A stretch of 64,000 nucleotides of DNA, taken from assembly GCF_001185345.1 (NCBI RefSeq), contig NZ_KQ236743.1, positions 840,217-904,216 of the forward strand, written 5' to 3'. The notes under the pieces were generated by a model that saw only the letters and a list, made by a program, of their open reading frames with translations, did no database searches and was not told the origin of the DNA. The translations under genes were made by a program, and so were the position numbers. Positions within the stretch are counted from its first letter, which is position 1. Every line of letters starts with the position of its first letter. This document shows, one piece after another, positions 8,287 through 17,960 of the stretch. The DNA is from Dorea sp. D27 (GTDB lineage: Bacteria; Bacillota; Clostridia; Lachnospirales; Lachnospiraceae).

Positions 8287-10989
8287 ATGGCAGAACAGAG
8301 AGAATTGATTATACAGCTGGGGCAGAAGATTACAGACCGGATTGGCCATAAGGTGACGGTGGAAGATCCGGAATACTGGGGGCTTGCCTGCGTCGTATCT
8401 GACGAGATGGCAGAGGTGGCATTGAAGATGAAGGTACGTAAGCCAATGACATTTGAGCAGCTTCTCGCCGCTACGGGAAAAGAGGAAAAGGAGCTCCAGG
8501 AGCTGCTGGACGAGATGAGCCGGGTGGGAATACTGGAATACAACTGGGAGAACCCGGAGCGTAAGAAGCAGTATGTGCTGCCGATGTTCGTTCCCGGGAG
8601 CGCTGAATTCACCAATATGAACAAGGAACAGCTGGAAGCCCATCCGGAACTTGGGAAATTCTTCGAGCGCATGTCCAGGCTCCCTTTAGAGAAGGTCACG
8701 CCCTTGGTGCCTCAGGGAGGCGCTGGGATAGGGATGCACGTCATACCTGTGGAGAAAGCGATTGAGATGGAGCAGGAATCCGTGGATATCGAGCACATCT
8801 CCCACTGGCTGGAAAAGTATGACGGGAAATACGCCGCGAGTCCCTGTTCATGCAGAATGTCGAGGAAGACATATGATGAGGGCTGTGCGGACGATCCTCA
8901 GGACTGGTGCATCGCAGTGGGCGATATGGCGGACTACGTGGTAGAGACGAATAAGGGAGGAAGGTACGTCACATACGACGAAGTTCTGGATATATTAAAA
9001 CGAGCAGAGGACAATGGATTTGTACATCAAATAACGAATATAGACGGCAGGAACAAGATATTTGCCATCTGTAACTGCAATGTCAATGTCTGTTACGCGC
9101 TTCGTACTTCGCAGCTTTTCAACACTCCCAACATGTCCCGTTCTGCTTACGTTGCAAGGGTTGAAGCAGAAGATTGCGTCGCCTGCGGACGTTGTGTGGA
9201 ATACTGCCCGGCAGGGGCGGTAAAGCTCGGACAGAAGCTGTGTACGAAAGAAGGACCGGTGGCCTATCCGAAGCATGAACTTCCGGACGATACGAGATGG
9301 GGACCGGATAAATGGGATGAGGACTACCGGGACAACAACCGGATCAACTGTTATGACACGGGTACCGCGCCGTGCAAGACGGCCTGTCCGGCCCACATCG
9401 CCGTACAGGGGTATCTGAAAAAAGCGGCACAGGGAAAATATACAGAGGCGCTTGCGCTGATCAAAAAGGAGAACCCGTTCCCGGCAGTGTGCGGACACGT
9501 ATGCAACCGCCGCTGTGAGGATGCATGTACAAGAGGAACCGTGGATCAGGCTGTAGCCATCGACGAGGTGAAGAAATTCATCGCCCGGCAGGATCTGGAT
9601 GCAGATGTACGTTATATCCCGCCCATTATCCCGCCGACTACGGGGCGGCTGTTCGAGGAAAAGATTGCGATTATAGGGGCGGGGCCGGCCGGCTTAAGCT
9701 GCGCGTTCTATCTGGCGGAGAAAGGTTACAGGCCTGTAGTGTTTGAAAAGAATGAGAAGCCCGGTGGCATGCTCGTATATGGCATTCCATCATTCAAGCT
9801 TGAGAAAGATGTGGTTGACGCAGAGATAGAAGTCATACGCCGGATGGGCGTAGAGATTCGCTGTGGTGTCGAGGTTGGAAAAGATGTCACCTTGGATGAA
9901 CTGCGTTCTGAAGGATACAGGGCATTCTATATCGCCATAGGCTGCCAGGGAGGCAGGATGGCGGGCATACCGGGAGAGACGGCGGACGGCGTGATGACGG
10001 CGGTGGATCTTCTGCGTATGGCAGGGAAAGACGAGTCATATAAGATAGATGGACGGACCGTCGTAGTCGGAGGCGGCAACGTTGCCGTCGATGTGGCGCG
10101 GACCGCTGTAAGATGCGGTTCATCTGAAGCAGCCATGTATTGTCTGGAGGGGCGTGATACCATGCCGGCTTCTGCGGAAGAAGTGGAGGAGGCCGAAGAA
10201 GAGGATATATCCATCCACTGCGGATGGGGACCGAAGGAGATACTCACGGAGGACGGAAAAGTCAAGGGCATCCTATTTAAGAAATGCCTGTCCGTATTAG
10301 ATGAAGAGAACAGGTTCGCGCCGGTCTATGACGAGGAAGAGACCGTTACTGTTCCGTGTGAGCACGTATTCTTGAGCATCGGCCAGAGCATCCTTTGGGG
10401 GAATCTGCTGGACGGCACCAGGGTAGAACTTGGCAGGGGAAACGGCGCTGTGGCGGACACGCTTACATATCAGACATCAGAGCCGGATATATTTGTCGGC
10501 GGGGATGTGTATACAGGTCCGAAGTTTGCCATTGACGCCATCGCGGCAGGCAAGGAAGGTGCGGTATCCATCCACCGGTACGTGCAGCCTCACAGCAGTC
10601 TCACGATAGGGCGGAACCGCCGCCAGTTTATTGAGCTGGACAAAGAAAACATAGAACTTGAAGCCTATGACAATTCCTCCCGGCAGACACCGGGAACGGA
10701 TGAGAGCATAGACCGGCGCAGGTCATTCCGTGACGTCAGGAAGACGTTTACGGAGGAACAGGTCAGGACCGAGACGGCCCGCTGCCTTGGGTGCGGGGCT
10801 TCCATAGTGGATGAGAACAAATGCATCGGATGCGGGGTATGTACGACAAAGTGCGGATTTGACGCGATTCATCTGTTCAGGGAGCACCCCGGCTGCAGCA
10901 ACATGTATCGTTCGGAAGAGAAGTTCAGGGCGATTCTGCCATATGCGGTGAAGCGGGGGCTTAAGATCAAGTTCGGCAGAAAGGATTAG
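8287..10989 (+). CDS. Large Fe-S/FAD pyridine-nucleotide oxidoreductase (GltD/NfnB-like)
   Basis: A 900-residue multidomain redox protein. Residues 1-100 look like a winged-helix-type region. Cys-rich segments CSCRMS and CNCNVNVC follow at about residues 190-270, then a [4Fe-4S] motif CVACGRCVEYCP near 300. A GltD/dihydropyrimidine-dehydrogenase-like Fe-S domain spans about 350-440. The FAD fold IIGAGPAGLSCA is near 462 and the NAD(P) fold VVVGGGNVAVDVA near 598. A final ferredoxin motif CIGCGVCTTKC lies at about 848-858. It should move electrons between NAD(P)H and ferredoxin-like partners. Being sandwiched between hypB and hypA suggests a link to a nickel enzyme (inference). The exact reaction is unknown. 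Confidence 0.75.
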   Translation: MAEQRELIIQLGQKITDRIGHKVTVEDPEYWGLACVVSDEMAEVALKMKVRKPMTFEQLLAATGKEEKELQELLDEMSRVGILEYNWENPERKKQYVLPMFVPGSAEFTNMNKEQLEAHPELGKFFERMSRLPLEKVTPLVPQGGAGIGMHVIPVEKAIEMEQESVDIEHISHWLEKYDGKYAASPCSCRMSRKTYDEGCADDPQDWCIAVGDMADYVVETNKGGRYVTYDEVLDILKRAEDNGFVHQITNIDGRNKIFAICNCNVNVCYALRTSQLFNTPNMSRSAYVARVEAEDCVACGRCVEYCPAGAVKLGQKLCTKEGPVAYPKHELPDDTRWGPDKWDEDYRDNNRINCYDTGTAPCKTACPAHIAVQGYLKKAAQGKYTEALALIKKENPFPAVCGHVCNRRCEDACTRGTVDQAVAIDEVKKFIARQDLDADVRYIPPIIPPTTGRLFEEKIAIIGAGPAGLSCAFYLAEKGYRPVVFEKNEKPGGMLVYGIPSFKLEKDVVDAEIEVIRRMGVEIRCGVEVGKDVTLDELRSEGYRAFYIAIGCQGGRMAGIPGETADGVMTAVDLLRMAGKDESYKIDGRTVVVGGGNVAVDVARTAVRCGSSEAAMYCLEGRDTMPASAEEVEEAEEEDISIHCGWGPKEILTEDGKVKGILFKKCLSVLDEENRFAPVYDEEETVTVPCEHVFLSIGQSILWGNLLDGTRVELGRGNGAVADTLTYQTSEPDIFVGGDVYTGPKFAIDAIAAGKEGAVSIHRYVQPHSSLTIGRNRRQFIELDKENIELEAYDNSSRQTPGTDESIDRRRSFRDVRKTFTEEQVRTETARCLGCGASIVDENKCIGCGVCTTKCGFDAIHLFREHPGCSNMYRSEEKFRAILPYAVKRGLKIKFGRKD

Positions 10990-10995
10990 GACGGT

Positions 10996-11340
10996 ATGCA
11001 TGAGCTTGGAATCGTATTTCATATTATCGACAGCCTGGAAGCTGTAGGAAGAGAGAACCGGCTTTCGAAGGTTGCCAATGTTACGCTGGAGATTGGAGAG
11101 GTCTCAGGCGTGGTGGATTCTTATCTGAAAGACTGCTGGAAATGGGCGGTAGACAGGTCCGAACTTCTGCGCGGCGCGGAACTTATTACCCTCGATATGC
11201 CGGCGGTGACGCTCTGCGAGGACTGTGGCAAATCTTACGGTACGATAAAGTACGGGAAGACTTGCCCATACTGTTCAGGCGGAAATACATACCTCGTGGC
11301 AGGGAATGAATGTAACATCAAAGAAATAGAAGCTTGTTAG
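10996..11340 (+). CDS. hypA: Hydrogenase nickel-insertion protein HypA
   Basis: A 114-residue protein starting MHELGI, which provides the nickel-binding His2/Glu3. The zinc-ribbon Cys pairs CEDC and CPYC are at about residues 74-77 and 92-95. HypA hands nickel to the client enzyme together with HypB, which is encoded two genes upstream. The gene starts 6 bases after the flavoprotein stop, so the two are probably co-transcribed. Length and motifs are complete. Confidence 0.92.
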   Translation: MHELGIVFHIIDSLEAVGRENRLSKVANVTLEIGEVSGVVDSYLKDCWKWAVDRSELLRGAELITLDMPAVTLCEDCGKSYGTIKYGKTCPYCSGGNTYLVAGNECNIKEIEAC

Positions 11341-11358
11341 AAATGAGGGAGGATACTT

Positions 11359-12399
11359 ATGTTATTTCAAATCTATGGTGATAACGCGGGCTGGCAGCTG
11401 CTAGGCTGGCTTCTCGTATTTGCAGGACTGGTGCTTGTTAATGAGCTGGCAAGACGGACGAAGAAAGGTGGAATCTTCTGCCTGATGATCATACCGGCCG
11501 TCCTTACGGTCTACTTTATCGCAATCTATGTCGGTGCGGCAAATGGGGCGGAGTGGGCACTCGATAATCCCACCTATGTTCATATGAACAGCTGGTTCCA
11601 TTATGCGAAGCTTTATGCGGCTACCGCCGGCTGTATCGGATTTATGATGATTAAGTATAAATGGAAATTTGGAAAAGCAGATTGGTTCAAGGTATTTCCA
11701 TTCATCATCGTAGCGGTCAATATCCTGATAGCGGTGGCCAGCGATTTTGAATCAGGGATAAAGGGCGCCATGGCGCTTGCGGAATATGGAGACCGCTGGT
11801 GGCTGTCTTCTGAAAATGTATGGCTGTACGGTGGCTGGTGGAACTGGGTAAATGGAATTGCAGGAATACTCAATATCTTATGTATGACAGGCTGGTGGGG
11901 AATCTACTCGTCCAAAGACCGGAAGGATATGCTGTGGCCGGATATGACATGGTGTTTTATCATAGCCTATGACCTCTGGAACTTTGAATATACTTATAAC
12001 AATCTCCCCACCCACGCTTGGTATTGCGGTCTGGCGCTGCTGCTGGCCCCGACATTTGCCAATGCCTTGTGGAACAAGGGCGGATGGATCCAGAACAGGG
12101 CGAATACGCTGGCGCTCTGGTGCATGTTTGCACAGGTGTTCCCGATGTTTCAGGACACGAGCCGCTTTGCGACGATTCCAGTCTTATATGCGGACGGATT
12201 CATGGACGCGGCTACGAGACCTACAGCGGCCAATCCTGTCATGCAGGGAGTGGTGGCCCTGCTTGCCCTTGGAGCAAATGTAATCTGCCTGTCCGTGATA
12301 ATCAGAAGGTCGAAGCAGCAGAAGAAGAATCCATACAAGAACGAGATATTTACAGACCAGAGAGATTATCAGCTCGCGATTGCAAGGGCTGAGAAGTGA
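11359..12399 (+). CDS. Multi-pass membrane protein, DUF5692-like
   Basis: A 346-residue hydrophobic protein with roughly eight to ten predicted membrane segments and many Trp residues (for example GGWWNWVNG near residue 160 and WPDMTWCF near 195). From memory it resembles DUF5692, a family without known function; this should be confirmed by a profile search. It is the last gene of the hypB-flavoprotein-hypA unit, with a good GGAGG site, and ends before a strong hairpin. It could be a transporter, possibly for nickel or for the substrate of the redox enzyme, or a membrane anchor. Nothing in the sequence decides this. Confidence 0.6.
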   Translation: MLFQIYGDNAGWQLLGWLLVFAGLVLVNELARRTKKGGIFCLMIIPAVLTVYFIAIYVGAANGAEWALDNPTYVHMNSWFHYAKLYAATAGCIGFMMIKYKWKFGKADWFKVFPFIIVAVNILIAVASDFESGIKGAMALAEYGDRWWLSSENVWLYGGWWNWVNGIAGILNILCMTGWWGIYSSKDRKDMLWPDMTWCFIIAYDLWNFEYTYNNLPTHAWYCGLALLLAPTFANALWNKGGWIQNRANTLALWCMFAQVFPMFQDTSRFATIPVLYADGFMDAATRPTAANPVMQGVVALLALGANVICLSVIIRRSKQQKKNPYKNEIFTDQRDYQLAIARAEK

Positions 12400-12438
12400 A
12401 ATCTGGTTGAGGAAGATGAATAGAAGATGAAAGCGTAC

Positions 12439-12494
12439 GGAGAAGCGGACGTGCGTATAAGGGCATGTGCCCCTATACGCACGCACGCTTCTCC
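12439..12494. terminator. Bidirectional terminator hairpin between convergent genes
   Basis: A long imperfect inverted repeat: GGAGAAGCG and CGTGCGTATA on the left pair with TATACGCACG and CGCTTCTCC on the right. It sits between the stop of the membrane protein (12399) and the stop of the FadR-type regulator (12498), placed to serve both. Confidence 0.75.
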
Positions 12495-12497
12495 TGA

Positions 12498-13208
12498 CTA
12501 GACATCGTAATAGATTTCCCGGCTTCCGCTGATGCATTCCCCGATGGAATAATTGATCCATTCGATGGCGCCTTTCGTATCCCGGCTGCTGATATAAGTC
12601 CACATCGTATAGTTGCTTTCATAAAGCGACTGTATGCCATACAGATCCAGATATCGCTCCCACATCGTGAAGATGGGGGCGCGGAACGACTGGAAGATGA
12701 GGGGAAGCAGCGTGTTCTGCGACGCCAGGGCAAATTCATGCTGGAATTCAAAAGCAGCCTGAATGGCATCTCTGGTGCTTTGCGCATCTCGAATGTGCTC
12801 TACCTTTTCGCGCAGGACTTCCACCTCCTCATCGCTGATACGGTCGATACAGAGCTGTGCAGCCAGAGTATCAAGGGCGATGCGGACTTCGAAGATAGAA
12901 CGGATCTCTTCGTTGCGTATCCGCCCGCCGTTGTACTTCATGATAGACATTAAGGTGTCGAGGGTCCCTTTCCTGCGGTAGTCGGCGACATACGTCCCGC
13001 TTCTTGGCTTCACGATAAGAAACCCCTTTTTTTCCAATTCAGAAAGCCCGCTGTTGACGACAGCGCGGCTTACCTGCATCATTTCAGCCAGATGCCGTTC
13101 CGGGGGCAGTTTCTCGCCAATCTTCAATTTTCCTGATAATATCATATGTTCAAGCTGGTCAACAAAAAGTTCTCGCAGTGAGGGAGAACTGATTTTCTGA
13201 AATTCCAT
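12498..13208 (-). CDS. FadR/GntR-family transcriptional regulator
   Basis: A 236-residue regulator with an N-terminal GntR winged helix (residues 5-70, containing KIGEKLPPERHLAEMM and SRAVVNSGLSEL) and an all-helical FCD effector domain (about 95-225). FCD proteins usually bind small organic acids. The ATG at 13208 is preferred over upstream starts because GAGGAGG ends 6 bases before it. The gene converges on the hypB operon and lies 47 bases after the LysR gene on the same strand. Its target is not evident; the hypB operon and the adenine genes are candidates. Confidence 0.88.
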   Translation of the reverse strand: MEFQKISSPSLRELFVDQLEHMILSGKLKIGEKLPPERHLAEMMQVSRAVVNSGLSELEKKGFLIVKPRSGTYVADYRRKGTLDTLMSIMKYNGGRIRNEEIRSIFEVRIALDTLAAQLCIDRISDEEVEVLREKVEHIRDAQSTRDAIQAAFEFQHEFALASQNTLLPLIFQSFRAPIFTMWERYLDLYGIQSLYESNYTMWTYISSRDTKGAIEWINYSIGECISGSREIYYDV

Positions 13209-13255
13209 AAACATCCTCCTCGTCTGTATTATAGCTGCCAATAATCTGCCTCTGA

Positions 13256-14209
13256 TTATTGACAGCGGGGATACCTGCCGCCACTTGTGAAAGTGACGAA
13301 GTATTCGCGGGCGCTGCTGATAAAATCTCTTGCATAGACCGGCAGGTAAGCTCCTTTCCGGTATGCGGCGACTGTTGAGGTAAAGGCCCTCTCATCTCTA
13401 AGAGAAAAACAGACCGGCGGCAGGTCGAAAGCCGTGCTGCGGACATAAGTCTCCGGTGCGAAGCAGAGCCCCTCATTGTGCTGTACGAGCAGAAGGGCGG
13501 CCTGCGTATTGCGCGTGTAAAAGGAGACCGACGGATTTACATAGTGCTCTTTCAGAAGCCGGGCCGTGACTGCACCGGTGTTCTGCTCCGGCGAATTGAG
13601 GATAAATGTCTCTCCCCTCAGCATTTCCCAGTCCACAGACGGATAACAGCCTCTCGCCCGTTGATAATCAGGAAGTCCTTCTGCCATCGGATGCTTTTGG
13701 GAGACGACGAGCAGTATCTCTTCTCTGCCCAGTTTTTCGCAGTCCAGTTTGGGATGGATATTCTCTTCGCTGAAAATTGCAAAATCTATCTGGCTGTCCT
13801 CCAGCAGCCGTTCCTGTATCGAATGGGTCTCCTCCAGAAAATGCACCTTTACGTGAGGATGCAGCCTGTGAAAAGCGGGCAGGATAAAAGGAAGCATACA
13901 GGAACTGCGCATGAGCGGGAACGCTACCGTCAGTTCCCCGTCCTTGAGCGAGAGCAGGTCTCCAAGCTCCTTTTCCCAGTCCTGCGTCAGCGCAAGCACC
14001 CTGGAAGCGTACTCCATGTAGCGCCTGCCGGCATAAGTTGGAATGTAGCAGTTGTCTATCCGGTTGAACAGCTTCAGGCCGAGGTCGCGTTCCATCTTCT
14101 TCAGATGCTTGCTCAATGTCGGCTGGGAAATGAACAGATCCTGTGCCGCTTTTGTAATATTTTGATGTTTTGCAATGCAGATTACGTAATTGAGTTCATG
14201 AATATTCAT
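13256..14209 (-). CDS. LysR-family transcriptional regulator
   Basis: A 317-residue LysR-type regulator. The N-terminal helix-turn-helix (residues 1-60) has the classic AAQDLFISQPTLSKHLKKME stretch, and the substrate-binding domain starts near residue 90. An ATG at 14209 with GGAGAT just upstream is chosen over an earlier in-frame ATG. It is divergent from the purine permease and adenine deaminase genes, so it probably controls them with adenine or a related purine as effector. That is inferred from gene order alone. Confidence 0.88.
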   Translation of the reverse strand: MNIHELNYVICIAKHQNITKAAQDLFISQPTLSKHLKKMERDLGLKLFNRIDNCYIPTYAGRRYMEYASRVLALTQDWEKELGDLLSLKDGELTVAFPLMRSSCMLPFILPAFHRLHPHVKVHFLEETHSIQERLLEDSQIDFAIFSEENIHPKLDCEKLGREEILLVVSQKHPMAEGLPDYQRARGCYPSVDWEMLRGETFILNSPEQNTGAVTARLLKEHYVNPSVSFYTRNTQAALLLVQHNEGLCFAPETYVRSTAFDLPPVCFSLRDERAFTSTVAAYRKGAYLPVYARDFISSAREYFVTFTSGGRYPRCQ

Positions 14210-14264
14210 AATAATATCTCCGGAAGTATTCTCATTTGGAATGGTGCCCATGGTTAAGATGAAT

Positions 14265-14293
14265 TAGACAATCAATTATGGTTATCATACAAT
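14265..14293 (+). promoter_or_regulatory. Promoter of the purine permease/adenine deaminase operon
   Basis: TAGACA (14265-14270), a 17-base spacer and TACAAT (14288-14293) lie 53 bases before the permease start. They are in the gap shared with the divergent LysR gene, where a LysR-type activator would be expected to bind. Confidence 0.55.
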
Positions 14294-14346
14294 GAAAGGG
14301 CAAAAGAAGCAAGAAAATACAATGAGGAAAATAGGAGAGTAACTTT

Positions 14347-15651
14347 ATGAGACAGTGGCTGGAAAAACAATTTAAACTATCAGAATTTCACACCAATATA
14401 AAGACAGAGCTTCTGGCGGGAATCACCACGTTCGTGACGATGGCTTATGTGCTTGCAACCGTTCCGAACATGTTGGAATCGGCAGGACTTGACAAGCATG
14501 TGATGTTCACGGTGCTGATACTGCTCGTCATCCTTACGACATGCGCGATGGCGCTGTACACGAACCGGCCGTTTGCGCTTGCGCCGGGCCTTGGCAGTGT
14601 AGGGATCGTGACAGCAATGATGGCAAATGACGGAATCGCGCCGTCCGTGACGGCAGGCGTCATATTCTGGAGCGGCGTGCTGTTTATTGCCATATCATTC
14701 CTGGGACTTAGAGAAGCGGTCGTGCGGGTCATACCTGTCAGCCTGAAACATGCCGTCAGCGCTGGCATCGGCCTTTTCATCGCACTGCTCGGCGCAAAGA
14801 GCTGCGGCCTTATCATAGCAAATGAAGCGAAGAAAAGCCTTGGATTCGGTGATTTGAAATCACCGGAGGTAATTGTCGCGGTCATCGGTTTCATCCTCCT
14901 GCTCATTCTGAAGTCCAGGAAGATCCAGGGAGATATGATACTTGCAATCGCGGCAACTACCATCGTGGGAATCCCGTTCGGAGTAACTAAGATGCCGGAG
15001 AGCCTGCTGACGATGCCGGCAGGTATCGGCGGACAGTTTATGAATATTGATCTTATGGGAGCGTTGAATTTTGCATATATTCCGTTTTTGATCGCATTGT
15101 TTGTGCCTGATTTCTTTTCCACATTTGGGACAGTGCTCGGTGTCGGGGCCAAAGCAGGATATCTTGATAAAGACGGCAACCTTCCGGGCATAGACAGGTG
15201 CTTCAAGGTAGATGCTATTGCGACAAGCTTCGGAGCCTTATTCGGAATGCCGAGCATGACGACGTACCTGGAATCTTCGGCAGGTGTTGAGGCAGGAGGC
15301 AAGACCGGGCTTACGGTTATATTTACTTCTGTCCTGTTCGGGCTTGCGCTTTTCCTGGCACCTGTGGCGCTCATGATACCTTCGGCGGCTACCGCACCGG
15401 TGCTCATCTATATTGGCGTCAACATGCTCGGCGCTATGAGGAACATCAAGTATGACGATCTGACGGAAGCCTTTCCGGCCTTTGTCTGTATCGCGTTTAC
15501 AATCTTCGGCAACAATATCGCAAATGGTATCTGTGCAGCGCTGCCTTCTTACCTTATCATGAAGACTGCGTCCGGCAAGATCAGGGAAGTAAAGCCGGCT
15601 ATGTGGATACTTGTGGCAGTATGTCTCTTGTACTTTTATTCCATTTTGTAG
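14347..15651 (+). CDS. NCS2-family purine permease (adenine/hypoxanthine/guanine type)
   Basis: A 434-residue membrane protein of the AzgA/PbuG branch of NCS2 transporters, with about 12 membrane segments. Recognisable stretches are ELLAGITTFVTMAYVL (about residues 21-36), ALAPGLGSVG near 79, and a C-terminal half with TTYLESSAGVEAGGKTGL near residue 304. These carriers import purine bases by proton symport. Adenine is the likely substrate because an adenine deaminase follows 16 bases downstream. The length is normal for the family. Confidence 0.9.
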   Translation: MRQWLEKQFKLSEFHTNIKTELLAGITTFVTMAYVLATVPNMLESAGLDKHVMFTVLILLVILTTCAMALYTNRPFALAPGLGSVGIVTAMMANDGIAPSVTAGVIFWSGVLFIAISFLGLREAVVRVIPVSLKHAVSAGIGLFIALLGAKSCGLIIANEAKKSLGFGDLKSPEVIVAVIGFILLLILKSRKIQGDMILAIAATTIVGIPFGVTKMPESLLTMPAGIGGQFMNIDLMGALNFAYIPFLIALFVPDFFSTFGTVLGVGAKAGYLDKDGNLPGIDRCFKVDAIATSFGALFGMPSMTTYLESSAGVEAGGKTGLTVIFTSVLFGLALFLAPVALMIPSAATAPVLIYIGVNMLGAMRNIKYDDLTEAFPAFVCIAFTIFGNNIANGICAALPSYLIMKTASGKIREVKPAMWILVAVCLLYFYSIL

Positions 15652-15667
15652 ATAGAGAGGGGATGTT

Positions 15668-17398
15668 ATGGAGAAGGTAGATTGGCTCATTAAAAATGCA
15701 GAAGTATATAATTCATATCTGAAGCTGTTTGAAATGGCAGATGTGTACGTATTAAAAGACAGGATTTACTATGTATGCAGGGAGGCCCAGAAATCGGAAC
15801 AGCATAGTCTTGAGGCGGAGCATGTGCTGGACGGGAGCGGTTACCGTATGCTGCCGGGCTTCGTCGATATCCATATGCATATAGAGAGTTCCATGATGAC
15901 GCCGGTATCATTTGGAGAACGGGCGGCTGAGTGCGGGGTGACGACCCTGGTATCAGAGCCTCATGAGATTGCAAATATAGTCGGTGTCTCGGGCATTCAT
16001 GAGATGATCAACGGCGCGAAAGATGCGCCGATAGATATCTATTATGGAATCCCAAGCAGTGTGCCGTCCACGAACAGCCGTCTTGAGACGACAGGCGGTG
16101 TCATCGGATTTGAAGAGATGAAGCACCTGATGGACGAGGACGGTGTCGTGTGTGTCGGGGAAGTCATGAATTACCGCCAGATTATACGCGGGGATGAGCT
16201 GGAGATTACAAAGTATCTTGATTATCTGAGGGAGGAAGATCCATACGCTGTGATAGAGGGACACTGTCCGTCCCTCACAGGGCTTGATCTGGCGAAGTTC
16301 CTGTACAGAGGAATTGACGGCGACCATACGGAACATACGCTGGCGGAGCTGAAAGACCGCTTCGCCAATGGAATGTTCGTCGAGATACAGGAGAAGATGC
16401 TGCGGCAGGAAGTGCTGGATTACATTGTGGAAAACAGGCTATATGAGCATTGTTGTTTCGTGACCGATGATACGATGGCGGATGAGCTCATGGAGCACGG
16501 GCAGCTGAACCATGTCGTACAGACTGCGGCTGCATTGGGATTTCCTCTGGAAGAGGCCATATACTGCGCTTCCTACACACCGGCACGACGGATGAACTTA
16601 AGAGACAGAGGGGCAATCGCCCCGGGCAGAAAGGCGGACTTCCAGCTTCTGAAAACGGCGGAGTGCGGCAGCTTCCAGCCGGAATATGTGTTCAAGGATG
16701 GAAGAGAAATCTATCGGAAAGGGGCTCGGCGGAGGCAGGAGGGCACTTACGCTTTTCCGGCGACATTCTATGACAGCCTCCATCTGCCGGAACTTACCGC
16801 TCAAAAGCTCGTACCGGCGGAAGGCATTGCAGGGAAGGAAGCAGAAGTGCGTGTCATCCAGGTACAGGACGGCTGTACGCAGACGAAAGAAGTCCGTGTA
16901 GTGATGCCGGTGGAAGGCGGCCGCCTCCGGTGGGAAGAGAGCGGATGTATGCTGGCGGCTGTGTTTGAGAGACACGGAATCAACGGCAATATCGGCTATG
17001 GATTTGTCACAGGCGACTGTATCAGCAGAGGGGCGGCAGCTACCACTTATTACCATGACCATCACAACCTGCTTGTAATCGGAAGTAATGTGGACGACAT
17101 GCTTGCAGCGGCACGGCGCATAAAAGAGCTCAAGGGCGGCATCTGTACGGCAGAGGACGGCACGATAGCCGCGGAGCTGCCTTTGCCGGTTGCAGGCATC
17201 TTGTCAGAAGAGCCGGCTGACGCAATTGGCAGGATGCTCGGAAGGGTCAGGAAGAGTCTGATCTCTCTCGGGTACCGGCACTATAATCCGATTATGTCGC
17301 TCTGTACGCTTGGCTTACCGGTCAGCCCGGCACTAAAGCTGACGGACTGCGGACTTGTGGACGTAGTAAAAGGTGAGACCGTACCGCTTATCCTGTAG
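15668..17398 (+). CDS. ade: Adenine deaminase
   Basis: A 576-residue amidohydrolase that converts adenine to hypoxanthine and ammonia. The metal-binding PGFVDIHMHIESSMM lies at about residues 62-76. Further conserved motifs are EPHEIAN, GHCPSL and DDTMADELMEHG, and the C-terminal adenine-deaminase domain contains SNVDDM. Length is normal for the Ade family. It is coupled to the purine permease upstream and probably lets the cell use imported adenine as a purine and nitrogen source. No clear terminator hairpin follows; a new promoter begins 24 bases after the stop. Confidence 0.95.
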   Translation: MEKVDWLIKNAEVYNSYLKLFEMADVYVLKDRIYYVCREAQKSEQHSLEAEHVLDGSGYRMLPGFVDIHMHIESSMMTPVSFGERAAECGVTTLVSEPHEIANIVGVSGIHEMINGAKDAPIDIYYGIPSSVPSTNSRLETTGGVIGFEEMKHLMDEDGVVCVGEVMNYRQIIRGDELEITKYLDYLREEDPYAVIEGHCPSLTGLDLAKFLYRGIDGDHTEHTLAELKDRFANGMFVEIQEKMLRQEVLDYIVENRLYEHCCFVTDDTMADELMEHGQLNHVVQTAAALGFPLEEAIYCASYTPARRMNLRDRGAIAPGRKADFQLLKTAECGSFQPEYVFKDGREIYRKGARRRQEGTYAFPATFYDSLHLPELTAQKLVPAEGIAGKEAEVRVIQVQDGCTQTKEVRVVMPVEGGRLRWEESGCMLAAVFERHGINGNIGYGFVTGDCISRGAAATTYYHDHHNLLVIGSNVDDMLAAARRIKELKGGICTAEDGTIAAELPLPVAGILSEEPADAIGRMLGRVRKSLISLGYRHYNPIMSLCTLGLPVSPALKLTDCGLVDVVKGETVPLIL

Positions 17399-17421
17399 GC
17401 GGGATGCTTTAAAAGCCCCTA

Positions 17422-17450
17422 TTGACGGATACCGTCCGGCATGTTAAAAT
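17422..17450 (+). promoter_or_regulatory. Promoter of the small membrane protein/secDF operon
   Basis: TTGACG (17422-17427), a 17-base spacer and TAAAAT (17445-17450), 31 bases before the next start codon. Confidence 0.65.
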
Positions 17451-17481
17451 CTGCATTATAAATCAAGCAGGAGGCGGCCCT

Positions 17482-17910
17482 ATGGACAAGAAGAAAAGGT
17501 ATTTTAAATTATTCCTTTTTACATTGTTTTTCACAGGGCTGCTTTTTGCTTTGAAACAAGCAGGACAGCAAGATGCGGCAGATCTGGACAGAAGCTCCTA
17601 TACACACGATGCTATAACGGAGAGGGGGCATATCATTGACATGCCCCGGTCAGAGCAGGCCAAAGCCGGCATAAAGGAGAGCGGGCTTGAGAAAACCAGT
17701 CCCGCCCCGCTGAAATTGAGGAAAGGTTCCGGTTTCTTTCTGCTGTTCGGAATATCTATTTGTCTGCCCATGGCTGCTTTCAGAGGAAGGTTCAGAAGCA
17801 GTCTTATTTCATTTCTGATATTCTGCATTGCTCTTGCAGATGTGCATCTTTGCCATATCAGGCTAATCCACGAAAGGGATGGTAAAAAACGTGCTGTTTC
17901 CGCCAGATAG
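17482..17910 (+). CDS. Small membrane protein of unknown function
   Basis: A 142-residue protein not recognised as a known family. A basic start (MDKKKRY) is followed by a hydrophobic segment at about residues 8-24. After a hydrophilic stretch of some 60 residues come two more hydrophobic segments at about 84-97 and 106-124, and the tail is basic. The ATG at 17482 follows CAGGAGG at a good distance. It lies 50 bases before secDF and shares its promoter, so it may be an accessory of the Sec channel, but this is position-only evidence. Confidence 0.6.
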   Translation: MDKKKRYFKLFLFTLFFTGLLFALKQAGQQDAADLDRSSYTHDAITERGHIIDMPRSEQAKAGIKESGLEKTSPAPLKLRKGSGFFLLFGISICLPMAAFRGRFRSSLISFLIFCIALADVHLCHIRLIHERDGKKRAVSAR

Positions 17911-17960
17911 AATATAGACGGCCATAGCTGCCGGATAGAAATATTGGAGGTAACGGTACA

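Noticed and set aside
14445-15407. A 320-codon open frame on the minus strand
   Set aside because: Antisense shadow of the purine permease; the composition is permease reverse complement, with no recognisable domain.
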